NCBI RefSeq assembly: GCF_000424665.1
Contig: NZ_AUKI01000002.1
Location: 1 to 64,000, forward strand
Direction of reading: 5' to 3'
DNA from: Salinimicrobium terrae DSM 17865
GTDB taxonomy: Bacteria > Bacteroidota > Bacteroidia > Flavobacteriales > Flavobacteriaceae
DNA length: 64,000 nt
Positions within the stretch are counted from its first letter, which is position 1. Each line of letters starts with the position of its first letter. Shown here piece after piece: positions 52,240-63,137 of this stretch. A program made the position numbers and the translations under genes. The notes beneath the pieces were generated by a model. It did no database searches and was not told the origin of the DNA. It was given only the letters and a program-made list of their open reading frames with translations.

Positions 52240-52877
52240 TTTGATACATTTAATTGCTCTATAAAGGTAACGAAACTTTAACTTTCCCACTTAATAAAAT
52301 CAGGGTAAATTTTTATAATTTAACGCAATCGTTGTAGTAATAGCAAGGGCTACCAAAGGGTCCGAATTAAAAATTATACTGTAAAGGTCGGTCAAAACTT
52401 TCTCTTAAAGAATGATTAAAATCATGACGATTTTATCTCCATTTCACAAAACTTCTGAGTAAATTTACTGGTGAGATTTTAGCCGGTCCTTTGAAAGAAA
52501 AAAAGACTACCGCAAAGGGTATTATTTAATTTCTGGTAGTTTAAAATTAGAAGGCTTTTAAGCGGGGGAAAACACTTTCTCTTCTTTTTTTCACAAATCC
52601 ACTTTCAAAACAGCCGGGAGATTCTTTTCACTTAAGATTTAGGTTGTGAACTTCTTGTTCCATTTCAGCAGAGATCAAAAGCAGGCTACATTAAAATATA
52701 GCCAGGGCCAACTTTTGAAGATATTAAAATTTCAAAAGGAGTTGCTGGACCACTTAAGATTCAATACCACTTTTAATAACAAAGACTTTTTAAAACATCC
52801 CATAAGGGATATTTACAAAACAAATTGCGAGACAATCCCGTAATCTCACACGCAGCAATGCAATTACTTTCATTAAA

Positions 52878-54278
52878 ATGAAAACAATGAAGGAACCATT
52901 ATTTAAAGAATTTCCGGAAGTTTCAACAGAACAATGGAAACAACAAATCGAGCGCGACCTTAAAGGTGCCGATTATGAAGAGAATTTAATTTTCAGGTCC
53001 CTGGACGGGATCGATGTCCAACCTCTTTATACTTCCCAAGAAGTAAAAGCAAATATTGAATTACCTCCACCAAAACAGTGGAAGATCTCTGAAAGAATAG
53101 TTGTCGAATCTGCTTCACAGGGAAATCAATCTGCAAATCAAGCTCTTGAAAAAGGAGCAGAAAGTCTCTGGTTCATCCTTTCCTCAGAAAACATTGATCC
53201 AAATGCCCTTTTTGAAGGGATAGATCTTCAGAAAATTCCTGTCTATATCAAGTTGAAATTTCTTTCTGAAGATTATGTGCAAACACTAAGGGCTGTCTTA
53301 CCAAATAAATCTTCGGTTTACCTTCAGGTAGATCCAATAGCACATCTAGTCGAAACCGGAAACTGGTTTTTTGACCAAAAAAAGGATATTCAGGTTTTAA
53401 AATCTTTAAAGTATGCTTCAGGATTCACCTCTGTTATAAGTGTAGATTCGGCAATTTACCAGAATGCAGGAGCTAACATTCCGCAGCAACTTGCCTTTGC
53501 ACTAGCGCATCTCAATGAATATTTAAATCTACTGTCTCAAAAAGGGCATATTTCAGAGAAATTTGAGCCACAATTCATAATGGCCGTAGGGAGCAATTAT
53601 TTCTTTGAAATAGCAAAAATTCGAGCTCTTCGACAGCTTTACGCCAGCCTTGCCGCAGAATACGGTCTTTCCGAAACCTGCTTTATCCTCGCACAGCCTA
53701 CAAAAAGAGATAAGACCTTATATGATTATAATGTAAATCTTTTACGTACCACAACCCAATGTATGAGTGCTGTTCTTGGAGGCGCAAATGCTGTGAACAA
53801 TTTGCCGTATGATGAGCTTTTCCATAAGAACAGTGATTTGGGGAATCGTATTGCACGCAACCAACTCCTTGTAATGAAACACGAGGCATATTTTGATAAA
53901 ATAGCAAATCCTGCAGATGGGGTTTATTATATTGAGAGCCTTACTTCCCAGTTTGCAAGTGCAGCATTTGAGATCTTTCAAAAAATTGAAAAAGAAGGAG
54001 GTTACCTTAATATGTTGTTGGAAGGAAAAATTCAAAAAATGATCAACCAGAGTGCAGAGAAAGAACAGGCGCTTTTTGACAAAGGAGAATTGATCCTAAT
54101 TGGCACTAATAAGTTTGCGAATCCACAGGACCAAATGAAAAATGACCTGGAATTGGATCCTTTTAAAAAGATCACTGCTGAAGAAACTATAATAGAACCT
54201 GTTTTTCCTGTTCGACTAAGCGAAAAAGTCGAAAAAGAAAGGTTACAGAAGGAACAGGAAGCACAAACTGAAAGCTAA
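52878..54278 (+). CDS. mutA: Methylmalonyl-CoA mutase small subunit
   Basis: A 466-residue non-catalytic partner of Mut[40 protein letters not shown] is the usual start, and the TIM-barrel core follows. The C-terminal B12-like domain of longer small subunits is missing; the protein ends soon after the barrel, which seems normal for flavobacterial forms. It begins 864 bases from mce on the opposite strand and ends four bases before mutB. An in-frame Met three residues on is an alternative start. Confidence 0.92.
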   Translation: MKTMKEPLFKEFPEVSTEQWKQQIERDLKGADYEENLIFRSLDGIDVQPLYTSQEVKANIELPPPKQWKISERIVVESASQGNQSANQALEKGAESLWFILSSENIDPNALFEGIDLQKIPVYIKLKFLSEDYVQTLRAVLPNKSSVYLQVDPIAHLVETGNWFFDQKKDIQVLKSLKYASGFTSVISVDSAIYQNAGANIPQQLAFALAHLNEYLNLLSQKGHISEKFEPQFIMAVGSNYFFEIAKIRALRQLYASLAAEYGLSETCFILAQPTKRDKTLYDYNVNLLRTTTQCMSAVLGGANAVNNLPYDELFHKNSDLGNRIARNQLLVMKHEAYFDKIANPADGVYYIESLTSQFASAAFEIFQKIEKEGGYLNMLLEGKIQKMINQSAEKEQALFDKGELILIGTNKFANPQDQMKNDLELDPFKKITAEETIIEPVFPVRLSEKVEKERLQKEQEAQTES

Positions 54279-54282
54279 AACT

Positions 54283-56415
54283 ATGGAACGAAAATCTCTT
54301 CAAAATATGACACTTTTGGAGCCTCAAACAGCGAGTGATGTTGCTGTGGCTCCAAATCCAGACAGAGAATTTAAAAACGAGGTTGACGCCAGGAAATTTT
54401 ATTCTGAAAAAAATCTTGAAAATCTCGAACACCTGAAGTTCTCTGCCGGAATCCCGCCTTTTCTAAGAGGTCCTTACAGCACCATGTACGTGATTAGGCC
54501 ATGGACCATTCGGCAATACGCCGGATTCTCCACTGCCGAAGAAAGTAACGCCTTTTACCGCCGGAATCTTGCCGCGGGTCAAAAAGGACTTTCTGTTGCC
54601 TTTGATCTTCCCACCCACCGCGGATACGACAGTGACCACCCACGAGTAGTGGGAGACGTTGGAAAAGCCGGAGTGGCCATAGATTCTGTGGAAGACATGA
54701 AGATCCTCTTCGACCAGATCCCGCTGGACCAGATGTCGGTTTCCATGACCATGAACGGGGCGGTACTTCCCATTCTCGCCTTTTACATCGTGGCTGCCGA
54801 AGAACAGGGCGTAAAACCCGAACTACTTTCGGGAACCATTCAAAATGACATTTTAAAGGAGTTTATGGTGAGGAATACCTACATCTATCCTCCTACTCCG
54901 TCGATGAAGATCATTTCAGATATTTTTGAGTACACCTCTAAGAATATGCCACGGTTTAACAGCATAAGTATCTCGGGATATCACATGCAGGAGGCCGGTG
55001 CGACAAGTGAGATCGAACTCGCCTATACCCTGGCCGACGGACTCGAATATATCCGGAAAGGTCTCGAAGCAGGGATGGATATTGATAGTTTTGCTCCCCG
55101 ACTTTCCTTCTTCTGGGCCATAGGTATGGATCATTTCACCGAGATCGCAAAAATGAGGGCTGCCAGAATGCTTTGGGCAAAACTGGTTAAGCAGTTCAAT
55201 CCTAAGAATGAAAAATCCCTTGCCCTGAGAACCCATAGCCAGACCAGCGGCTGGAGTTTAACAGAACAGGATCCTTTTAACAATGTAGCCCGTACCTCCA
55301 TAGAGGCTGCGGCAGCTGCTTTTGGAGGTACGCAAAGTCTGCACACCAATGCGCTGGATGAGGCTATTGCCCTGCCAACAGATTTTTCGGCAAGAATCGC
55401 AAGAAATACGCAGCTGCACCTGCAACAGGAGACCCAGATCACAAAAACTGTTGATCCATGGGCAGGAAGTTATTATGTAGAAGCTCTCACAGATGAAATT
55501 GCCCATAAAGCATGGGACCTCATCATGGAAGTGGAAGAGCTGGGCGGCATGACAAAAGCCATTGAAGCAGGAATTCCGAAACTCCGCATAGAAGAGGCTG
55601 CAGCCATCAAACAAGCCAGGATCGACAGTTCCCAGGACATCATTGTGGGAGTAAATAAGTACCGCAGAGAAAAAGAAGATCCTATTGTCACCCTGGAGGT
55701 AGATAACCAGAATGTGCGCAGGCAACAGGTAGAACGCTTAAAACAGCTTAGGGAAGAGAGAAATAGCGAGGAAGTGAAGCTGGCTCTGCAAAAACTCACC
55801 GAAGCAGCAAAATCTGAAAAAGAGAACCTGTTGGCTTTGGCTGTAGATGCTTCCCGCAAGCGTGCTACTCTTGGGGAGATAAGTGATGCCCTGGAAGAAG
55901 TTTACGGCAGGTATAAAGCACAAATTAAATCCTTTAGCGGCGTGTATTCAAAAGAGATAAAAGATGACTCTGCCTTTAAAAAGGCAAGGGAAATGGCAAA
56001 TCAATTTGCCGAACAGGAAGGAAGACGACCAAGGATCATGATAGCCAAAATGGGTCAGGATGGCCATGACCGTGGTGCTAAAGTAGTATCCACAGGCTAT
56101 GCCGATGTTGGTTTTGATGTGGATATAGGTCCGTTATTCCAAACCCCAGCAGAAGCTGCAAAACAAGCGGTGGAGAATGATGTACATATCCTGGGAGTTT
56201 CTTCCCTGGCTGCAGGGCACAAGACCCTGGTGCCACAGGTGATTGAGGAGCTGAAGAAATATGGCCGGGAAGATATAATGGTCATTGTGGGCGGAGTGAT
56301 CCCTTCACAGGACTACCAGTTCCTGTTCGATGCGGGTGCCGTGGCAGTGTTTGGTCCGGGAACAAAGATCAGCGAGGCAGCAATTAAACTGCTGGAGATC
56401 CTTATTGACGAATAG
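54283..56415 (+). CDS. mutB: Methylmalonyl-CoA mutase large (catalytic) subunit
   Basis: A 710-residue adenosylcobalamin enzyme that interconverts succinyl-CoA and R-methylmalonyl-CoA. The barrel carries [24 protein letters not shown] and [13 protein letters not shown]. The B12 domain near the C-terminus has [12 protein letters not shown], the DxHxxG motif whose His binds cobalt, followed by [18 protein letters not shown]. The start follows mutA by four bases. No adenosylation or G-protein chaperone gene (MeaB) is in the window. Confidence 0.96.
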   Translation: MERKSLQNMTLLEPQTASDVAVAPNPDREFKNEVDARKFYSEKNLENLEHLKFSAGIPPFLRGPYSTMYVIRPWTIRQYAGFSTAEESNAFYRRNLAAGQKGLSVAFDLPTHRGYDSDHPRVVGDVGKAGVAIDSVEDMKILFDQIPLDQMSVSMTMNGAVLPILAFYIVAAEEQGVKPELLSGTIQNDILKEFMVRNTYIYPPTPSMKIISDIFEYTSKNMPRFNSISISGYHMQEAGATSEIELAYTLADGLEYIRKGLEAGMDIDSFAPRLSFFWAIGMDHFTEIAKMRAARMLWAKLVKQFNPKNEKSLALRTHSQTSGWSLTEQDPFNNVARTSIEAAAAAFGGTQSLHTNALDEAIALPTDFSARIARNTQLHLQQETQITKTVDPWAGSYYVEALTDEIAHKAWDLIMEVEELGGMTKAIEAGIPKLRIEEAAAIKQARIDSSQDIIVGVNKYRREKEDPIVTLEVDNQNVRRQQVERLKQLREERNSEEVKLALQKLTEAAKSEKENLLALAVDASRKRATLGEISDALEEVYGRYKAQIKSFSGVYSKEIKDDSAFKKAREMANQFAEQEGRRPRIMIAKMGQDGHDRGAKVVSTGYADVGFDVDIGPLFQTPAEAAKQAVENDVHILGVSSLAAGHKTLVPQVIEELKKYGREDIMVIVGGVIPSQDYQFLFDAGAVAVFGPGTKISEAAIKLLEILIDE

Positions 56416-56452
56416 AATCCGGAGGTAAATACGAATTATTAAAATCAATATT

Positions 56453-57730
56453 ATGAGAAATTCTCTAAACATAGTTTCCCCTCAGGAAGCTGTATCTCAC
56501 GTAAAATCGGGAGAAAGGGTGTTCCTGCAAGGTGCGGCAATGACTCCAAATAAATTAATTGAAACTTTAACCGGGCGCTACAGCGAATTAAAGGATGTAG
56601 AGTTCATTCATATTCATACAGAAGGTCCTGCGCCATATACCCAACCCCCGTACAACCAATCTTTCAAAACAAACAGTTGCTTTGTTGCGGGGAATGTGAG
56701 ACAGGCTGTTAATTCCAGCATTGGAGCTTATATTCCAATATTCCTAAGTGAAATACACCTGTTGTTCAGAAGGAATATTTTACCTCTTGATGTGGCATTC
56801 ATTCAGGTTTCCCCTCCAGATGAACACGGCTACTGCTCCTTAGGAGTCTCTGTGGATATCACTTTGCCTGCCGTGCAAACCGCAAAGAAAGTAATCGCTC
56901 AGGTGAATCCAAAGGTTCCCCGCACCCACGGCGATGGAATTATTCACGTGAGCCAGATTCATGCAGCCATTGAGGTTGATCATCCAATCCATATCCATGA
57001 CATCCCTCGACCTTCAGAAATTGAACAAAGAGTGGGAGAATATGTTGCCGGGCTGGTAGAAGACGGTGCTACCCTGCAAATGGGAATAGGCGGGATTCCT
57101 AATGTAGTGCTTTCCAAACTAACCAATCATAAGCGCCTGGGAATTCATACCGAATTGTTCTCTGATGGCGTGCTTCCCCTGATTGAAAAAGGTATCATTA
57201 CCGGAGAAGAAAAAAAGATCAAGACCGGAAAAATAGTGACCTGTTTTGCTGCCGGAAGTCAGAAATTATATGATTTCATTGATGATAACCCCGTGGTGCA
57301 TTTCAAAGAAGCCGCTTATACCAATGATTCGGCTCTTATTCGACAGAACCCAAAGGTTACAGCAATTAACTCGGCGATCGAAATCGACTTAACAGGCCAG
57401 GTATGTGCAGATACCATTGGAAAATACCATTTTTCAGGAGTAGGCGGCCAAATGGATTTTATTCGTGGCGCCTCCCTTTCTCAAGGTGGGAAAGCCATTT
57501 TTGCTATGCCATCTGTAACGAATAAAGGAATTTCCAAGATCGTTCCCTCTCTTAAAGAAGGTGCCGGAGTTACTACTACCCGTGCCCACGTTCATTATGT
57601 AGCTACGGAATTTGGGGTGGTAAATCTCTACGGGAAGAACCTTAAACAGCGGGCAAAAGCACTTATTTCAATCGCTCACCCAGATCACCGGGAAGCTCTT
57701 GAGAAGGCTTATTTTGAAATGGCATATTGA
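56453..57730 (+). CDS. Acetyl-CoA hydrolase/CoA-transferase family protein
   Basis: A 425-residue protein of the family I CoA-transferase fold, related to 4-hydroxybutyrate CoA-transferase (Cat2/AbfT) and propionyl-CoA:succinate CoA-transferase. GIHTELFSDGV contains Glu234, which lines up approximately with the catalytic Glu of AbfT; GGQMDFIRGAS and the ALISIAHPDHRE end are also family marks. It begins 37 bases after mutB in the same direction. That context makes exchange between propionyl-CoA or acetyl-CoA and succinate a reasonable guess, but the acid substrate cannot be read from the sequence. Confidence 0.85.
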   Translation: MRNSLNIVSPQEAVSHVKSGERVFLQGAAMTPNKLIETLTGRYSELKDVEFIHIHTEGPAPYTQPPYNQSFKTNSCFVAGNVRQAVNSSIGAYIPIFLSEIHLLFRRNILPLDVAFIQVSPPDEHGYCSLGVSVDITLPAVQTAKKVIAQVNPKVPRTHGDGIIHVSQIHAAIEVDHPIHIHDIPRPSEIEQRVGEYVAGLVEDGATLQMGIGGIPNVVLSKLTNHKRLGIHTELFSDGVLPLIEKGIITGEEKKIKTGKIVTCFAAGSQKLYDFIDDNPVVHFKEAAYTNDSALIRQNPKVTAINSAIEIDLTGQVCADTIGKYHFSGVGGQMDFIRGASLSQGGKAIFAMPSVTNKGISKIVPSLKEGAGVTTTRAHVHYVATEFGVVNLYGKNLKQRAKALISIAHPDHREALEKAYFEMAY

Positions 57731-57766
57731 TCAACTGAAATTAAAATCGATAGGGAATCCATTTTT

Positions 57767-57803
57767 AGCAACTACTTCAGATGTTTTTGCGGAAGTAGTT
57801 GCT
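57767..57803. repeat. Perfect 12-bp hairpin between CoA-transferase gene and sdhC
   Basis: AGCAACTACTTC pairs with GAAGTAGTTGCT around a 13-base loop. No T-run follows on the plus strand, so it is not a standard terminator. It could reduce or process read-through from the mutase operon into the sdh operon. Confidence 0.6.
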
Positions 57804-57844
57804 CGATTAATCCTAGATTTTTAAACGTAATATTTTACTGAACC

Positions 57845-58516
57845 ATGATTTTTCTGAAAAATTCCATCACCCGAAAAAACCTTATGGCTATTACGGGTCT
57901 GTTTTTATCTTTCTTTTTAATAATCCATTTGCTGGGGAATTTACAATTGTTATTGCCGGCGGAAGAAGCCCAACTCCAGTACAACTCCTACAGTCATTTC
58001 TTAGGAGGTAATATTCTGGTAAAGCTGGTGGCTTATGTTCTTTACCTTTGTATCATCCTTCACAGCCTGGATGCAATTTATCTTGCTTATAGACGGAAAA
58101 AAGCGAATGGTGTTTCCTATTCCTATGACCGCCGTGGCAGGGCAAGTACCTGGTACTCCCGGAATATGACAGCCCTGGGAATCATTATTTTTGTATTCCT
58201 GGTAATTCATTTTAAAGATTTCTGGTACCACTATAAATTCGGAGATCTTCCAACAGATGTAAATGGCAACAAAGATCTTTATACACTGGTAGTGGTGGCT
58301 TTTGAGCAGTTGTGGTATGTTATATTATATATAATAGCGATTCTGGCCCTGGGATACCATCTTCTACACGGGGTTTTTAGTGCGCACAGGACTATTGGTC
58401 TTTACCATCCCATGTACAACAAGGTAATTCGGGTCCTTGGAGTTGTTTTCGCTGTAGCCATTACCATTGGTTATATCATAATTCCCCTCTTTCTATATAT
58501 TAATTTTCAATCATGA
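57845..58516 (+). CDS. sdhC: Succinate dehydrogenase/fumarate reductase cytochrome b subunit
   Basis: A 223-residue membrane subunit with five helices (about 14-32, 55-78, 107-123, 148-169 and 195-217). His residues for two b hemes lie in [24 protein letters not shown] and [13 protein letters not shown]. This single-subunit diheme type (b558, as in Wolinella and Bacillus) anchors SdhAB and passes electrons to or from menaquinone. Its stop overlaps the sdhA ATG by four bases. Confidence 0.94.
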   Translation: MIFLKNSITRKNLMAITGLFLSFFLIIHLLGNLQLLLPAEEAQLQYNSYSHFLGGNILVKLVAYVLYLCIILHSLDAIYLAYRRKKANGVSYSYDRRGRASTWYSRNMTALGIIIFVFLVIHFKDFWYHYKFGDLPTDVNGNKDLYTLVVVAFEQLWYVILYIIAILALGYHLLHGVFSAHRTIGLYHPMYNKVIRVLGVVFAVAITIGYIIIPLFLYINFQS

Positions 58517-60435
58517 GTAAAACAATTGAAGCACCCATTCCTGAAGGCCCTATAGCCGAAAAATGGAGCAATTATAAAGCAAAAGCAAAGCTGGTAAGTC
58601 CTAATAACCGAAAAAGGCTGGAGGTTATTGTAGTGGGAACAGGCCTGGCAGGAGCCTCTGCAGCTGCTTCCCTGGCCGAAATGGGATATAATGTAAAAAG
58701 TTTTTGCTTTCAGGATTCTCCCAGAAGGGCACATTCTGTTGCTGCCCAGGGAGGTGTAAATGCAGCTAAAAATTATAAAAACGATGGGGATAGTGCTTAC
58801 CGAATGTTCTATGACACTCTGAAAGGAGGGGATTTTCGTTCACGGGAAGCTAATACCTATCGCCTGGCAGAATGTTCTGCCAGTTTGATAGATCAGGCCG
58901 TAGCCCAGGGTGTTCCCTTCGGAAGAGAATATGGCGGGTATTTACGTAACCGTTCTTTTGGTGGAGTCCAGGTCTCCCGTACTTTTTATGCGAGAGGTCA
59001 AACAGGACAACAGCTACTTTTGGGATCCTATCAGGCCTTATTAAGACAAAAGCAGGCAGGAAAAGTAAAGCTTTATGCCCGTCATGAAATGCTTGATGTG
59101 GTTATTATTGAAGGAAAGGCCCGGGGAATAATTGCACGTAACCTTGATACCGGTCAAATCGAACGCCATGGGGCTCATACCGTAGTTCTGGCAACAGGAG
59201 GATTTGGAAAGATATATTATCTCTCCACCCTGGCTATGGGTTGTAATGCTTCAGCAATTTGGCGTGCTCATAAAAAAGGAGCTTTTATGGCCAATCCCAG
59301 CTGGACACAAATTCATCCAACAAGTCTACCTCAAAGCGGGGAACATCAGTCAAAACTCACTTTAATGAGTGAATCCCTGAGGAATGACGGACGAATCTGG
59401 GTGCCTAAAGATCAAAATGAAACCCGTGCACCCGGGGATATTCCGGAGGAGGATCGGGATTACTACCTTGAAAGAAAATACCCCTCTTTTGGTAACCTTG
59501 CCCCCCGTGATATTTCCTCCCGGGCCGCAAAAGAACAAATAGACCTTGGGAAAGGGGTGGGACCTCTCAAAAATGCCGTTTACCTCGACTTTTCCAGAGC
59601 AATTAACGAGTATGGAAAAGATGTCATCGCCGAACGCTATGGCAACCTTTTCACCATGTATAAAAAGATCACCGGGATAGATGCTTACAGGGAGCCAATG
59701 AAAATTTCTCCCGCAGCGCACTTTTCCATGGGTGGCCTTTGGGTGGATTATGAACTTATGACCACCGTACCCGGACTGTTCGCAATAGGGGAAGCAAACT
59801 TTTCAGATCATGGTGCTAACCGTTTAGGGGCAAATTCCCTGCTACAGGCCTGTGTGGATGGATATTTTATTCTTCCTTACACCCTTCAGAATTATTTGGC
59901 AGACCAAATAAGGATTGAAAAGACAGATGTAAATCATCCGGCATTTGAAGAAAGTGAAAGGCAGGTAAAAGATCAAATGCAGGCCTTTCTTAATTGCAAA
60001 GGCAAAAAAACAGCTGAAGAATTTCACAAGGAACTGGGAAGAGAACTTTATGATAAATGCGGACTCCTGAGAACCAAAGAAGGTCTGGAAAAAGCGATTG
60101 AAAACATAAAAAAATTAAGAGAAGAATATAAAACAAATCTCCTGGTGCCGGGAACAGCCGGAGAGGTCAACAGCGAACTCGAAAAGGCCGGTCGCGTTTC
60201 AGATTATATGGAACTGGCAGAGCTAATGTGCCTTGATGCCTTACACCGGGAAGAATCTTGTGGAGCCCATTTTAGAGCCGAATATCAGACGGCAGAGGGT
60301 GAAGCAAAAAGAGATGATGAGAATTATTGCTATTCAGCAGCATGGGAATGGACGGGAAATGCGTCTGCTCCAATGTTAAACAGGGAACCGCTGGTTTTTG
60401 AAACAGTAAAACCTACGGTGAGAAGTTATAAATAG
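58513..60435 (+). CDS. sdhA: Succinate dehydrogenase/fumarate reductase flavoprotein subunit
   Basis: A 640-residue catalytic subunit with covalent [22 protein letters not shown] is the nucleotide-binding start, [15 protein letters not shown] holds the FAD-linked His, and [15 protein letters not shown] together with the R-and-H residues around [19 protein letters not shown] form the dicarboxylate site. Length and layout match the Bacteroidetes enzyme that runs as succinate dehydrogenase in air. It overlaps sdhC and is six bases before sdhB. Confidence 0.97.
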   Translation: MSKTIEAPIPEGPIAEKWSNYKAKAKLVSPNNRKRLEVIVVGTGLAGASAAASLAEMGYNVKSFCFQDSPRRAHSVAAQGGVNAAKNYKNDGDSAYRMFYDTLKGGDFRSREANTYRLAECSASLIDQAVAQGVPFGREYGGYLRNRSFGGVQVSRTFYARGQTGQQLLLGSYQALLRQKQAGKVKLYARHEMLDVVIIEGKARGIIARNLDTGQIERHGAHTVVLATGGFGKIYYLSTLAMGCNASAIWRAHKKGAFMANPSWTQIHPTSLPQSGEHQSKLTLMSESLRNDGRIWVPKDQNETRAPGDIPEEDRDYYLERKYPSFGNLAPRDISSRAAKEQIDLGKGVGPLKNAVYLDFSRAINEYGKDVIAERYGNLFTMYKKITGIDAYREPMKISPAAHFSMGGLWVDYELMTTVPGLFAIGEANFSDHGANRLGANSLLQACVDGYFILPYTLQNYLADQIRIEKTDVNHPAFEESERQVKDQMQAFLNCKGKKTAEEFHKELGRELYDKCGLLRTKEGLEKAIENIKKLREEYKTNLLVPGTAGEVNSELEKAGRVSDYMELAELMCLDALHREESCGAHFRAEYQTAEGEAKRDDENYCYSAAWEWTGNASAPMLNREPLVFETVKPTVRSYK

Positions 60436-60441
60436 AAGGTT

Positions 60442-61191
60442 ATGAAGATCAAATTAAAAATATGGCGCCAAAGGGATAGCCGGAGCAAAGGAGAATTTAA
60501 AGAATACCACCTCGATGACGTAAGCAAGGATATGTCTTTCCTGGAAATGCTTGACACTCTCAATATAAAACTAATTAAGCAAGGCGACCTGCCGGTGGAA
60601 TTTGACCATGACTGCAGGGAAGGAATTTGCGGACAATGTGGGGTGATGATCAATGGAATTGCCCACGGACCTTTAAAAAACACCACTACCTGCCAGCTGC
60701 ACATGAGATCCTTTAATGATGGGGATACTATTCATGTGGAACCTTTTAAAGCTGCTGCTTTTCCTATTGTGCGAGATCTCAAGGTAAATAGATCTGCTTT
60801 TGACAATATAATTTCTTCCGGCGGATATGTTTCTGTAGATACGGGTCAGGCTCCCGAAGCCAATTCCATACCGGTTACCTTTGAAGAGGCAGAATCGGCT
60901 TTTGATGCTGCGGCTTGTATTGGGTGTGGAGCTTGTGTGGCCAGTTGTAAGAATTCCAGTGCAGCCTTATTCACAAGTGCGAAGATCTCCCACCTCGCAC
61001 GATTACCCCAGGGGGACAAAGAGACTTCCACCAGGGTTGTGAACATGGTGAATCAAATGGAAGAAGAGGGATTTGGATACTGCACAAATACGGAAGCCTG
61101 CCAGGTGGAGTGTCCGGAAAATATTTCGGTATTGAATATCGCTCGTATGAACTACGAATACAATAAAGCTAAAGTTCTGGCAAAGAAGTAA
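60442..61191 (+). CDS. sdhB: Succinate dehydrogenase/fumarate reductase iron-sulfur subunit
   Basis: A 249-residue subunit carrying three Fe-S clusters. The 2Fe-2S site is CREGICGQCG with a later Cys in NTTTC. The C-terminal part has CIGCGACVASCKN and CTNTEACQVECPENI for the 4Fe-4S and 3Fe-4S clusters. It transfers electrons between SdhA and the cytochrome subunit. Confidence 0.97.
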   Translation: MKIKLKIWRQRDSRSKGEFKEYHLDDVSKDMSFLEMLDTLNIKLIKQGDLPVEFDHDCREGICGQCGVMINGIAHGPLKNTTTCQLHMRSFNDGDTIHVEPFKAAAFPIVRDLKVNRSAFDNIISSGGYVSVDTGQAPEANSIPVTFEEAESAFDAAACIGCGACVASCKNSSAALFTSAKISHLARLPQGDKETSTRVVNMVNQMEEEGFGYCTNTEACQVECPENISVLNIARMNYEYNKAKVLAKK

Positions 61192-61279
61192 AAACGGAAA
61201 TACGAAACTGTCAAAATTTTCAGGTTCTGATAAGTGACCGATAGATCCTGAAATATAATCATAATGACTTTTAAAAATT

Positions 61280-61309
61280 AAGGAGCACCCGAAAAGATGC
61301 TCCTTTTTT
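61280..61309 (+). terminator. Terminator of the sdhCAB operon
   Basis: AAGGAGCA pairs with TGCTCCTT around a ten-base loop, followed by a T-run. It lies 88 bases after the sdhB stop. Confidence 0.8.
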
Positions 61310-61342
61310 CATTCCGGCAAATATTCCCTCTGATTCTGAGCT

Positions 61343-61378
61343 CAAAAAAACCGCCCGGAGATCTCTCTCCGGGCGGTT
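61343..61378 (-). terminator. Terminator of pckA
   Basis: A 13-bp GC-rich stem (core CCGCCCGGAGA with TCTCCGGGCGG) and a four-base loop. On the minus strand it ends in a T-run, 24 bases after the pckA stop. Confidence 0.9.
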
Positions 61379-61402
61379 CCTGTGGTTGGATTTAGTTAGT
61401 AT

Positions 61403-63037
61403 CTAGAATTCTGCATCCATGTGATGATGCTCATCAATTAGCGGACCTCCATTGATTATCTGTTCAGATGCCTCTGTAGAGAATTTCTCGAAGTTGAGGT
61501 GGAATGAATGGGCTAACTGAATGGATTTTTGAATATAAGCGCCTTTCTGCAGCCATGTATTCAATGGGTTCAGCATTTCTGAAGGCACATTATGACAATA
61601 TTTAGGCATATGTAGTCCAAAGATCGGATGCATTTCAAAATCAACATTCTCAAGCTCTCCTTTGAGAATAGAAGTGATCATTGCACGGGTGTATTTAAGT
61701 TTGATCCTGGATCCTGTTCCGTAAGGACCACCGCTCCATCCGGTATTGATAAGCCACACATTAACACCTGATTCTTTCATTTTTTTGCTTAACATTTCTG
61801 CATAAACGGTTGGATGCAGCGGCATAAATGGTGCTCCAAAACAAGCGGAGAATGAAGGTACCGGTTCGTTAATTCCTGCTTCTGTTCCTGCCACTTTTGC
61901 GGTATATCCTGAAATGAAGTGATATGCAGCCTGACCTGGGGTTAACTTAGAAACCGGAGGCAGTACTCCAAAGGCGTCACAGGTAAGGAAGAAAATGTTT
62001 TTAGGATTTTTAGCGTAAGAAGGAACCTGGATGTCATCAATATGATCAATTGGATAACTTACCCTGGTATTTTGAGTAATGGAGGCATCAAAAAAATCAA
62101 CTTCTTTTGTACCCTTTTTGAAGATCACGTTTTCCAGTAGGGCTCCGGGTTTTATAGCACGGTAGATATCCGGTTCAGATTCTTCGGTAAGGTTAATTAC
62201 CTTGGCATAACAACCACCTTCAAAGTTGAAGATCACATCTTCAGCTGTCCAGCCATGCTCGTCATCCCCAATAAGCTTTCTTTCAGGATCTGCAGAAAGT
62301 GTAGTTTTTCCGGTTCCTGATAATCCGAAGAAAATAGCTGTATCCCCGTCCTCACCAACATTGGCAGAACAGTGCATAGGCAGTACATTTTTTTCTACGG
62401 GTAGAATAAGGTTAAGAGCAGAGAAAATTCCCTTTTTCATCTCCCCTGTATAGGCAGATCCTCCTACCAGTGCAACTTTACGTGTAAAATCCAGGATACT
62501 AAAGTTTCCCTGACGCAAACCATATTTTTGGGGTTCTGCTTCAACATATCCGGGAGCACAAACTACCAGCCATTCTTCTTTAAAATCGATAAGCTCTTCC
62601 TGTTCAAGGCGAAGGAACATATTCTTAACAAAGAAGGCAGACCATGGGTACTCAGTAATGGTACGCACATTCATACGGTAGTCTTCGTGTGCACAAACAT
62701 ATCCGTCATGTAAATAGACCTCTTTTCCCGAAAGATATTCGGTCACTTTCTCATAAAGGAGACCAAAGTTTTCTGAAGACAATGGTTTATTAATGTTTCC
62801 CCACCAAACTTTGTCTTTCGTATAATCATCTTTTACAAGAAACCGGTCTTGTGGCGATCTTCCTGTAAAGGTTCCTGTATTGACACTAAGAGTGCCGTTT
62901 TCAGTTTCGGTGCCCATTCCTTTGCGTACAGTGATTTCCTGTAACTCTTCGCCCGAAAGATTCCAGTGTACCTTGCAGTTTTTCAACCCATATTTATTAA
63001 GGGTTTCGGTTTGAGGTCTTTCTAATACATTTTTCAT
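61403..63037 (-). CDS. pckA: Phosphoenolpyruvate carboxykinase (ATP)
   Basis: A 544-residue cytoplasmic enzyme that converts oxaloacetate and ATP to PEP, CO2 and ADP, the first step of gluconeogenesis; it may also run in the carboxylating direction. The P-loop GLSGTGKTTLSADP and the metal-binding DDEHGW segment are complete, and SRIKLKYTRAMI is the C-terminal adenine-site region. It is a single gene with a strong terminator, converging with the sdh operon. Confidence 0.97.
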   Translation of the reverse strand: MKNVLERPQTETLNKYGLKNCKVHWNLSGEELQEITVRKGMGTETENGTLSVNTGTFTGRSPQDRFLVKDDYTKDKVWWGNINKPLSSENFGLLYEKVTEYLSGKEVYLHDGYVCAHEDYRMNVRTITEYPWSAFFVKNMFLRLEQEELIDFKEEWLVVCAPGYVEAEPQKYGLRQGNFSILDFTRKVALVGGSAYTGEMKKGIFSALNLILPVEKNVLPMHCSANVGEDGDTAIFFGLSGTGKTTLSADPERKLIGDDEHGWTAEDVIFNFEGGCYAKVINLTEESEPDIYRAIKPGALLENVIFKKGTKEVDFFDASITQNTRVSYPIDHIDDIQVPSYAKNPKNIFFLTCDAFGVLPPVSKLTPGQAAYHFISGYTAKVAGTEAGINEPVPSFSACFGAPFMPLHPTVYAEMLSKKMKESGVNVWLINTGWSGGPYGTGSRIKLKYTRAMITSILKGELENVDFEMHPIFGLHMPKYCHNVPSEMLNPLNTWLQKGAYIQKSIQLAHSFHLNFEKFSTEASEQIINGGPLIDEHHHMDAEF

Positions 63038-63137
63038 GATCTAAGTATTGAGTGGTTATAAATTGTGCCATTTGTTTCGCTGGCGATAATTAAATTTAAA
63101 CTGAAAGGTAAAAATTTTGGTCACCCGCCTCTGGTTC

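Larger units (their letters stand above)
52014..52877. other. Long intergenic region between mce and mutA
   Basis: 864 bases between divergent operons. On the minus strand at 52051-52239 there is a small open frame with its own terminator, listed separately. A 65-codon frame at 52646-52843 (plus, GTG start) has no recognisable motif and is probably not a gene. ATCCC/GGGAT at about 52798-52811 is a weak inverted repeat. No clear TAnnTTTG promoter for mutA was found. The length leaves room for regulatory sites of both operons. Confidence 0.55.

Noticed and set aside
52646-52843. A 65-codon plus-strand frame before mutA
   Set aside because: GTG start, no motif, and no ribosome-binding or promoter support; treated as random in AT-rich DNA.
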